A DNA stretch of 7,789 bases. Origin: Rhodothermales bacterium. GTDB lineage: Bacteria > Bacteroidota > Rhodothermia > Rhodothermales > VXPQ01. The stretch lies in the NCBI GenBank assembly GCA_028283985.1, contig JANQSQ010000080.1:1-7789 (forward strand). Direction: 5' to 3'. Made by a program: the position numbers and the translations under genes. Positions 1-5,205 of this stretch are shown in pieces (position 1 is the stretch's first letter; the number at the start of each line of letters is the position of its first letter). The notes under the pieces were generated by a model. That model did no database searches and was not told where the DNA came from. It saw nothing but the letters and a program-made list of their open reading frames with translations.

Positions 1-1
1 C

Positions 2-304
2 CGCATCAACGGCAATGAGAGGGCGCCGCCAACGATCTCGATCGCGGCGAACGGCGCGACGGTTACGGAAGGAGCCTCTGCGGCGTTTACCCTGACCGCC
101 TCCGAGGCGCCGGACGCGAATTTGTCCGTCGCCGTGAGAGTCGCCGCGTCAGGCGAATTCGGCTACGGCGGCAACACTGGCGACCAGACCGTGACCATCA
201 TGGCGGGAACGACGACCGCTGCGTTCTCGCTGACGACCTCGGCGTATACGTCTACCGGCTGGAGACGCCGGAAAGGATCGTATCGAAGGTGGCGACGCTG
301 GTGA
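2..304 (+). CDS. 3' end of a Calx-beta-like repeat exported protein, apparently frameshifted
   Basis: The gene enters from the left edge and its start is not visible. The frame beginning at base 2 reads RINGNERAPPTISIAANGAT, then VTEGASAAFTLTASEAPDAN, then a segment with GDQTVTIMAGTTTAAFSLTT. The order 'P-x-I-S-I-A...V-T-E-G-x-x-A-x-F-T-L-T-A' followed by 'Q-T-V-T-I-x-A-G-x-T-T-A-x-F' is the style of Calx-beta-like domains found in tandem in large exported proteins of Bacteroidota and Rhodothermota. The last 16 or so residues before the TGA at 302-304 (TGWRRRKGSYRRWRRW) are Arg/Trp-rich and do not resemble that fold; they look like out-of-frame reading. The neighbouring frame carries a type IX sorting-signal tail (see 232-309). 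The protein is probably extracellular or cell-surface, but its function cannot be told from this fragment. The next gene is convergent, 115 bases beyond the putative in-frame end at 309, and I found no convincing terminator hairpin between them. Confidence 0.7.
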   Translation, partial: RINGNERAPPTISIAANGATVTEGASAAFTLTASEAPDANLSVAVRVAASGEFGYGGNTGDQTVTIMAGTTTAAFSLTTSAYTSTGWRRRKGSYRRWRRW

Positions 305-309
305 AATAA
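232..309 (+). other. Out-of-frame remnant of a T9SS C-terminal sorting tail
   Basis: In the frame starting at 232 the sequence reads DDLGVYVYRLETPERIVSKV followed by ATLVK and TAA at 307-309. 'SGVYVYRLET...K-x-x-L-x-K-stop' is the usual last beta-hairpin of the type A sorting domain that directs proteins through the type IX secretion system. It lies in frame 1, whereas the Calx-beta-like repeat before it is in frame 2. Adding one base near 226-243 joins them; for example one extra G in the TCGGCG at 238-243 gives L-T-T-S-G-V-Y-V-Y-R-L. Even then the first two thirds of a normal sorting domain (about 80 residues, with an NPF-type start) are absent. This is either gene decay or a sequencing/assembly error. 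Confidence 0.65.
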
Positions 310-424
310 GGGCCTGATGAAATAAGACCCGCGGCGGCGTTTGTTTTCGACCATGTGGCCGGCGCCGCATCCGGGTCCCGGTAACTATTACGCCGCGGTG
401 GCGCGAATCATTGCAAGGCAGTGA

Positions 425-1717
425 CTATTCCTTCCAGGCCGCTCCCCCGGGATACTCGTATCGGTCGAGGGACGCCGGGTGCATTGCGATGCTGTAGCCC
501 GGCGTTTCCGGCACGACGTAGTTCCCGTTTTTGATCGTTACGGGATGGACAAAGTGCTCGTGCAGGTGATCCACATATTCCAGCACGCGGTGCTCCAGGC
601 TCCCGCTCACCGCCAGATAATCGAAGATGGACAGGTGCTGTACGTACTCGCACAGGCCGACTCCTCCGGCATGGGGGCACACTGGGACGCCGCATTTTGC
701 AGCCATGAGCAGTACCGCCAGCACTTCGTTCACGCCGCCCAGGCGGCAGGCGTCGATCTGGCACGCGCCGATAGCGTCCGCCTGCAGGAATTGCTTGAAC
801 AGGACGCGGTTCTGGGCGTGTTCTCCGGTCGCCACGCGAATGGGCCGGAGGGCCCGGGCGATGGCGGCATGCCCCAGCACGTCGTCCGGGCTGGTCGGCT
901 CCTCGATCCAGTACGGATCGAACTCCCGCAAGCGGTTCATGTGGCGGATTGCTTCGTCCACGTCCCAGTACTGGTTCGCATCCATCATCAGGATACCGTC
1001 CTCCCCGATCTCTTCCCGGATAATGCGCGCCCTCCGCCGGTCGTCCTCGATGTTTGCGCCGACCTTCTGTTTGAAGCGGGTCCACCCCTGGGCAACGCCT
1101 TCGCGGCATAGATTGCGGAGCTTTTCGTCGGAGTAGCCCAGCCATCCGGCGCTGGTCGTATACGCGGGGTAGCCGTTTTTGCGCAAGTCATTGAGCCGGG
1201 CGGCGCGGGAAGGCTCGAGCGCCCGCAGTATATCCGTTGCTTCCTCCGGCGTAATCAGGTCGGTGACGTACCGGAATTCGATACACGCCGTCAGTGTCTC
1301 CACAGGCATATCCAGCAGATACCGCCACAGTGGTTTTTCGTCGCAGCGGGCCAGCAGGTCCCATACGGCATTGGTAATGGCCGCCGTGGCAAGGTGGATC
1401 ACTCCCTTTTCCGGTCCCAGCCACCGCATCTGGCTGTCCGAAGTCAGGCGCCGCCAGAACCCCAGCATATCTTCGCGGATTTCGTCGAGGGTCAGTCCTT
1501 CGACAAGCGGGGCAAAGGCCCGGATCGTCGCGACCACGATCTCCGTCCCGCGCCCGCAGGTGAATGCAAGGCCGTTGCCTTCGAGACCGTCCTGATCCGT
1601 GCGGAGGGTAACGTATGCGGCGGAGTAATCGGGATCGACATTCACCGCATCCGATCCGTCCAGCATTCGCGAGGTGGGAAACCGGATATCCCGGGCTTCT
1701 ACATGGGTAATGCGCAT
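425..1717 (-). CDS. fucD: L-fuconate dehydratase (enolase superfamily, FucD/ENOSF1 type)
   Basis: This cytoplasmic, Mg-dependent enzyme dehydrates L-fuconate to 2-keto-3-deoxy-L-fuconate in the non-phosphorylating L-fucose pathway. From the ATG at 1715-1717 it is 430 residues, the family's usual size. It opens MRITHVEARDIRFPTSRMLD and carries family blocks such as DSQMRWLGPEKGV and GYPAYTTSAGWLGYSDEKL. Active-site residues are all present: KxK motif K216/K218, metal ligands D246 (MDANQYWD), E272 (WIEEPTSPDD) and E299 (GEH), the D322/H349 pair (QIDACRLGG, PHAGG) and E380 (EYVDHLH). Each sits two positions before its recalled counterpart in the characterised Xanthomonas enzyme. A start at 1781-1783 would add 22 residues (MNHGPESFAPYPRANSAPTS...) with no family resemblance. 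That ATG overlaps the upstream kinase gene's stop as ATGA, so coupled translation from it is possible. Neither start has a Shine-Dalgarno sequence. I prefer 1717 on family alignment. No other fucose pathway gene is visible. Confidence 0.9.
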   Translation of the reverse strand: MRITHVEARDIRFPTSRMLDGSDAVNVDPDYSAAYVTLRTDQDGLEGNGLAFTCGRGTEIVVATIRAFAPLVEGLTLDEIREDMLGFWRRLTSDSQMRWLGPEKGVIHLATAAITNAVWDLLARCDEKPLWRYLLDMPVETLTACIEFRYVTDLITPEEATDILRALEPSRAARLNDLRKNGYPAYTTSAGWLGYSDEKLRNLCREGVAQGWTRFKQKVGANIEDDRRRARIIREEIGEDGILMMDANQYWDVDEAIRHMNRLREFDPYWIEEPTSPDDVLGHAAIARALRPIRVATGEHAQNRVLFKQFLQADAIGACQIDACRLGGVNEVLAVLLMAAKCGVPVCPHAGGVGLCEYVQHLSIFDYLAVSGSLEHRVLEYVDHLHEHFVHPVTIKNGNYVVPETPGYSIAMHPASLDRYEYPGGAAWKE

Positions 1718-1779
1718 GAAGCAGGAGGTGGGCGCGCTATTTGCGCGAGGGTACGGCGCGAAAGATTCCGGGCCGTGGT

Positions 1780-4155
1780 TCATCCATTGTTCGACTCATC
1801 GACACTCGAGTCCTCTGGCGCATCGTCGGGTCTATACATTCGGTAGCCCACCCGGGGCTCGGTAAAGATGTACGTCGGGTTGTCCGCATCGTCGCCCAGT
1901 TTGCGACGCAGTTTCTTCACAAAAGCCCGTACCCGGCGCGTGTCGTTGGAATCGCGGGATCGCCACACGCTGCGCAACATTTGTTCGTAGGTCACTACCC
2001 GACCGGCGTTGGTCGAAAGAATGTGGAGCAGATTGTACTCGGTGGCGGTAAGTTGCACCGTGACCTCGCTCAGGGTAACCAGGCGTTCCTCGTAGTTGAT
2101 CACGAGATCCCCTGACCGGAAAGTTTTGAGGAGCAGGTCGTTATCGCGCAGCGCCGCCTGGATCCTGGCTACCAGTTCCGTAGGCGAAAACGGCTTGACG
2201 ATGTAATCGACCGCTCCCATCTCCAGGGCCCTTGCAATCGTTTCGTCCCGGCCATAGGCGGACAGGAAGATGACCGGTCGCTCGGTCAGCGCCGGAACGG
2301 TTTGCATTAGTTCTATGCCGTCCACGTCAGGCAGCAGCAGGTCCAGCAGCACCAGATGGGGGTCCTGTTTATCAATCAGAGCGGGTACCTCTTTCGGGTC
2401 GCCGGTCGTGCTTGCGCCAAAACCGGCGTCGTGGAGGACCCCCCGTATATGCCCCAGAAACTGAGGGTCGTCGTCCACCACGAGTACGAGCGGCTTCCGT
2501 CGATCGGCGCGCCCTGGCCTGTGCGTCGGGACCTCCGTCATACTGGTTTCGGCCTTCTCTATCAGGGGAATCGTGAAGGTGAATCGGGTGCCTTGTCCCG
2601 GCCCGGCGTTCTCGGCCCGGATGCGGCCCCCGTGGGCCTCCACCAGCCCCTTGCAGATGGCCAGGCCCAGGCCGACGCCGTGCGGCCGGTCCCCGCCGCC
2701 GGCGTACTTCCGGAACAGGTACGGCAACTGCTCGGGCGGCGCGCCCTGGCCTTCGTCCGTTACCGAAATCGCGACATGGACGCCTTCGCGCGCCGCGTCG
2801 ACATGGATGACGGACGACTCGGGAGCGTGCCGGGACGCGTTGGAGAAGAGGTTGTTCAGCACCTGGACGATGCGTTGCTCGTCGACCATCACATGGGGCA
2901 AGTCCAGCGGCAGGTCGATTCGGATGGTCTGCCTGCCGCCGCCGCTCAGGAACGTGGTCCGGGCCCGATCCACCAGCGCGGCCACCTCCATCGGCTTGGG
3001 ATCGACCGATAGCGTGCCGGAGTCGATGCGCCCCGCATCCAGCAGGTCGCTGATCAGGCTGTCCATATGATCGGCCTGCGCTTCGATGATCCGGAAGAAC
3101 TGCTGCATCTCGATCCGGTCCAGAACCCGCGAGGCCCCCAGTACGGTCGCCGCCGAACCCTTGACGGCGGCGAGCGGCGCGCGCAGCTCGTGGCTCACCA
3201 TGCCCAGAAACTCCGCCCGCAACCGGTTCAGTTCCTGGAATGGCGCCAGATCCTGCATGGTGACGATCATCGACTCGGCTGACCCGTCGGCAGAGTGGAT
3301 CGGAGTGGCGTTGACGAGCATCGTGATGCTCCGGCCGTCCGGGACCGATAGCACGATTTCTTCGGTGCGCACGGTCTCGGCGCCGCTGATCAATTGTTTC
3401 ACCGGCAATTCTGCGAGGTCTACCTCGCGCCCGTCGGAACAGCGCCACGTTACTACCTCCAGCAACTCATCCAGGGGCTGCTCGGGCGTGCGTAGTCCCG
3501 CGACGATGCGCCTCGCCTCCCGGTTGAACGACACGGGATCGTCCGTCCGGCCGCCGAAGACCACCACGCCGATCGGCGCGGTTTCCACGAGGACTTCGAG
3601 GTGGGCCCGCGCCCGCTGCTCGTCCCGGTGCGCGCGGGCGTTGGCGATCGCCGCCGCGGCCTGCGAGGCGAACAGCACCAGAACCTCTTCGTCCTCGTCG
3701 GTGAACTCCTGTCCGCCCTCCTTTTCTCCGAGAAAGAAGGCGCCCACATGCATGCCGCGGTGACGCATCGGCGTGGCCTGGAAGGTCTTCGGCAGCGCCA
3801 GATCGGGGCCATAACCGAGCGAGCGGATGTAGGCGGGCAGGTCCGCCACTCTGAGCGGCCCCGGAAGGTCGCGCAGATGTTCGAAGAAGCGCGACGCGGG
3901 CGGCCACTCCAGTATCAGCCGCTCTTCGTCCGGGGTGAAGCCGGAGATGACGAATTCCTGCGGCTGCCCCGCCTCGTCGATGGCCGTGATTATGCCGTAG
4001 CGGGCGCCGGTCAGGTCGCGGGTGCTCGCCACGATTTCGCGCAGGACGGTATCGAGGTCGAGGCTTGAGCTGACGCGCAGAACGGCCGCGCTCAATCTGG
4101 AGACACGCTCGCGAAGCGCATGCATTTCCGATCCCATCCCGTTGGATTTACTCAT
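1780..4155 (-). CDS. Fused histidine kinase / OmpR-type response regulator (GAF-PAS-HisKA-HATPase-REC-wHTH)
   Basis: A complete two-component system in one polypeptide. Positions are numbered from the GTG at 4308; subtract 51 for the preferred ATG at 4155. In order: GAF-like sensor about 75-227; PAS-like 232-355; HisKA with phospho-acceptor H373 in FLGMVSHELRAPL; HATPase with N-box N486-N490 (NNLFSNA), G1 box D518-G520-G522 and G2 box from G544 (GVGLGLAICKG); receiver about 606-720 with acidic D612-D614, phospho-acceptor D656, S683 and K705 (VKPF); winged helix about 733-826 with LTATEYNLLHILSTNAGRVV and ending in EPRVGYRM. It should autophosphorylate at H373, pass phosphate to D656 and bind DNA through the winged helix. 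With the start at 4155 there is no membrane segment, so the signal is probably cytoplasmic, such as a GAF-bound ligand. The 51-residue upstream extension has a weakly hydrophobic stretch and overlaps a likely promoter, hence the shorter start. It lies directly upstream of the fucD gene. The ligand and target genes are unknown. Confidence 0.92.
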   Translation of the reverse strand: MSKSNGMGSEMHALRERVSRLSAAVLRVSSSLDLDTVLREIVASTRDLTGARYGIITAIDEAGQPQEFVISGFTPDEERLILEWPPASRFFEHLRDLPGPLRVADLPAYIRSLGYGPDLALPKTFQATPMRHRGMHVGAFFLGEKEGGQEFTDEDEEVLVLFASQAAAAIANARAHRDEQRARAHLEVLVETAPIGVVVFGGRTDDPVSFNREARRIVAGLRTPEQPLDELLEVVTWRCSDGREVDLAELPVKQLISGAETVRTEEIVLSVPDGRSITMLVNATPIHSADGSAESMIVTMQDLAPFQELNRLRAEFLGMVSHELRAPLAAVKGSAATVLGASRVLDRIEMQQFFRIIEAQADHMDSLISDLLDAGRIDSGTLSVDPKPMEVAALVDRARTTFLSGGGRQTIRIDLPLDLPHVMVDEQRIVQVLNNLFSNASRHAPESSVIHVDAAREGVHVAISVTDEGQGAPPEQLPYLFRKYAGGGDRPHGVGLGLAICKGLVEAHGGRIRAENAGPGQGTRFTFTIPLIEKAETSMTEVPTHRPGRADRRKPLVLVVDDDPQFLGHIRGVLHDAGFGASTTGDPKEVPALIDKQDPHLVLLDLLLPDVDGIELMQTVPALTERPVIFLSAYGRDETIARALEMGAVDYIVKPFSPTELVARIQAALRDNDLLLKTFRSGDLVINYEERLVTLSEVTVQLTATEYNLLHILSTNAGRVVTYEQMLRSVWRSRDSNDTRRVRAFVKKLRRKLGDDADNPTYIFTEPRVGYRMYRPDDAPEDSSVDESNNG

Positions 4156-4272
4156 TGTCCGCGCATCGATTCGTTTTTGAAAAAAGCCCTCGGGGTTCGC
4201 GCCGCGCGTCGGCCGGTAAAGCCGTCCCGATTCTGCAACGATCCGGCCCGAGAAATACAACCCACCATAAGT

Positions 4273-4289
4273 TAACGGTAAAATAACAG
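4273..4289. promoter_or_regulatory. Possible OmpR-family direct-repeat operator
   Basis: TAACGG at 4273-4278 and TAACAG at 4284-4289 are near-identical hexamers whose starts lie 11 bases apart. Winged-helix regulators of the OmpR/PhoB family commonly bind direct repeats with this one-turn spacing. The pair overlaps the -10 element of the candidate minus-strand promoter, so it could be an autoregulatory site for the adjacent kinase-regulator. Two six-base matches in an AT-rich region can arise by chance. Confidence 0.2.
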
Positions 4290-4308
4290 ATATTGTCCAT
4301 AATGTCAC
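4280..4308 (-). promoter_or_regulatory. Candidate promoter for the kinase-regulator gene
   Basis: Read on the minus strand, GTGACA (4308-4303), a 17-base spacer and TATTTT (4285-4280) resemble a sigma-70-type -35/-10 pair inside the AT-rich island between two divergent genes. It would give a leader of roughly 115-120 bases before the ATG at 4155 and would exclude the GTG start at 4308. This is pattern matching only; Bacteroidota primary promoters often differ from this consensus. Confidence 0.3.
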
Positions 4309-4339
4309 GGCTAAGGCACATAAATGTGATGAAAAATAT

Positions 4340-4368
4340 TTGAGGCGTTAATAATTTTAGGGTAGAAA
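4340..4368 (+). promoter_or_regulatory. Candidate promoter for the lipoprotein gene
   Basis: TTGAGG (4340-4345), a 17-base spacer and TAGAAA (4363-4368) form a weak sigma-70-like pair on the plus strand, about 42 bases before the ATG at 4411. The surrounding bases are much richer in A and T than the rest of the window, which supports a promoter region here. The exact boxes are uncertain. Confidence 0.25.
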
Positions 4369-4409
4369 CTCGCTGGTGCACGGCAGTCCTCACAAAATGG
4401 TGCAATTCC

Positions 4410-4427
4410 CATGAGACACATGAGACA
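4410..4427 (+). repeat. Perfect 9-bp tandem duplication at the lipoprotein start
   Basis: CATGAGACA occurs twice back to back (4410-4418 and 4419-4427). It creates two in-frame ATG codons, at 4411 and 4420, and the N-terminus M-R-H-M-R-H. Either ATG gives a working lipoprotein signal peptide, so the duplication leaves the mature protein unchanged. A separate 7-bp direct repeat TGGTGCA lies just upstream at 4374-4380 and 4398-4404. Confidence 0.75.
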
Positions 4428-4782
4428 TTCGTTATTCGTCGTCGCCCTGATCCTGGTCGCCGGATGCGGTACCCTGTTCACGGCGGACACGAAGGTTATT
4501 CCTCTCGATAGTAATCCGGTTGCCGCCGAGGTTGTCATTGACGGCGTCGTACAGGGCGTAACGCCCATGACCCTTGAACTGTCGAACCGCGACAGCCACA
4601 CGATCCAGTTCCGCAAGGAAGGATACCAATCGGTCGTATGCCAATTGAACGCCACGGTGTCCGGGGGGATTGTTGTTCTGGACATCTTGGGCGGCCTTGT
4701 CCCGCTGATCGTTGACGCGGCCACAGGCAACTGGAAACGCCTCGAAAATGAATCGTGCGAGATGCAACTGTCTGAGCAATAG
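4411..4782 (+). CDS. Small PEGA-type lipoprotein
   Basis: A 123-residue protein with a short positively charged start (MRHMRHS), a hydrophobic stretch FVVALILVAG and a lipobox L15-V-A-G-C19. It should be lipid-modified on C19 and held in the cell envelope. Residues about 29-75 (VIPLDSNPVAAEVVIDG, then GVTPMTLELSNRDSHTIQF, then RKEGYQS) match the PEGA-type beta domain: 'SNP..AEV.IDG...G.TP..L.L.....H.I...KEGY'. The tail carries a glycine-rich hydrophobic stretch (GGIVVLDILGGLVPLIVDAA) followed by TGNWKRL, a pattern I associate with small PEGA lipoproteins, where it may contact the membrane. No enzymatic residues are apparent and a specific role cannot be named. The gene is divergent from the kinase-regulator and is followed by 300 bases without a gene, so it is probably a single-gene unit. 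No Shine-Dalgarno sequence is visible before either ATG (4411 or 4420); I chose the first. Confidence 0.85.
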   Translation: MRHMRHSLFVVALILVAGCGTLFTADTKVIPLDSNPVAAEVVIDGVVQGVTPMTLELSNRDSHTIQFRKEGYQSVVCQLNATVSGGIVVLDILGGLVPLIVDAATGNWKRLENESCEMQLSEQ

Positions 4783-4790
4783 ACACAGTC

Positions 4791-4819
4791 CGGACGCAAT
4801 AGGGGCATGAGCCCGTCCG
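4791..4819 (+). other. Inverted repeat (possible RNA hairpin) after the lipoprotein gene
   Basis: CGGAC (4791-4795) pairs with GTCCG (4815-4819), and inside it GGGC (4803-4806) pairs with GCCC (4811-4814) across an ATGA loop, leaving a seven-base bulge on the left arm. It begins eight bases after the lipoprotein stop codon. It has the position of a transcription terminator but no following T-run, so it may only stabilise the mRNA 3' end or be chance. Confidence 0.3.
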
Positions 4820-5067
4820 AAACCGGTGTCCCGCGCGTGACCTCCCGGGCCGGGCCGCCCGTTACCCCATTGGGGGATACAGAACACGGCGAGGTGCAGC
4901 GTCGGAAAAGTCGCCATGCCGCTTGTCTCGGTTTCTGCGGTTCCCCCGCCGGTTCTTCACTGGTCTTGACCGCTAATGGTAACATCTGCACCGCATTCCA
5001 CACAAGCCGATGCCGACGGCCATCGACCCGGAGAGAACACAGGCTGAAAGGGTCTTGCTTTCCCGTT

Positions 5068-5074
5068 AAGGGAG
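5068..5074 (+). promoter_or_regulatory. Shine-Dalgarno sequence for the repeat protein
   Basis: AAGGGAG ends eight bases before the ATG at 5083 and is the only good ribosome binding site in the window. It fixes the start of the large repeat protein at 5083 rather than at the internal ATG at 5152. A TCCC at 5061-5064 can pair with the GGGA at 5070-5073 across a GTTAA loop, which could partly hide the site. Confidence 0.6.
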
Positions 5075-5082
5075 AAAACGCT

Positions 5083-5205
5083 ATGAAACGTTTCTTCGTC
5101 GATTTCATTTTCCTGGGCTTTATGGTCGGTTTGCCGGCGGTAGCCGGACGTATGGCGTGTGCGCTTGCCGTGGCGTTGTTGTTCTGTGCGTCTTCGGCGC
5201 GCGCT
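5083..5205 (+). other. Signal peptide of the repeat protein (residues 1-41)
   Basis: Residues 2-3 are K-R, followed by two hydrophobic segments (about 4-20 and 25-37) separated by A-G-R. The sequence ends with an A-x-A cleavage motif (A39-R40-A41) before Q42. Export across the inner membrane by Sec is the expected outcome. Confidence 0.75.

Larger units (their letters stand above)
4783..5082 (+). other. Non-coding stretch between lipoprotein and giant repeat protein
   Basis: This 300-base stretch holds no open frame with a recognisable protein on either strand. It contains a branched inverted repeat just after the lipoprotein stop (4791-4819), a small palindrome CCCC-ATT-GGGG near 4864-4874, and a ribosome binding site at its right end. 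The promoter of the downstream gene should lie here, but I could not pick a convincing -35/-10 pair. I do not recognise a known riboswitch. Confidence 0.5.

Noticed and set aside
310..424. Short inverted repeats (such as CCGG-GTC-CCGG at 371-381) considered as a bidirectional terminator between convergent genes
   Set aside because: The stems are only four pairs and have no T-run on either strand.
408..1145. A 245-codon minus-strand open frame over the dehydratase gene
   Set aside because: It overlaps the intact dehydratase frame on the same strand and shows only low-complexity Arg/Pro/Gly text.
2372..3448. A 358-codon minus-strand open frame inside the kinase-regulator gene
   Set aside because: It is an Arg/Gly/Ala-rich out-of-frame reading of a GC-rich gene whose true frame has every kinase motif.
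4174..4195. T-run after a GC-rich stretch on the minus strand, considered as a terminator or attenuator in the kinase leader
   Set aside because: The preceding bases form only a three-pair stem with a very tight loop, too weak for an intrinsic terminator.
4156..4308. A 51-residue N-terminal extension of the kinase-regulator from a GTG at 4308, with a possible membrane segment
   Set aside because: The extension resembles no sensor domain, the hydrophobic stretch is weak, and it overlaps the best promoter candidate. Kept only as an alternative start.
4783..5082. Possible riboswitch or small RNA upstream of the repeat protein
   Set aside because: I could not match the conserved core of any known riboswitch class, and the visible hairpins are short.
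4311..5108. A 265-codon open frame on the minus strand across the lipoprotein gene and the following gap
   Set aside because: Its translation has no recognisable domain, it runs antisense to a clear lipoprotein with signal peptide and PEGA pattern, and it spans the AT-rich promoter region.
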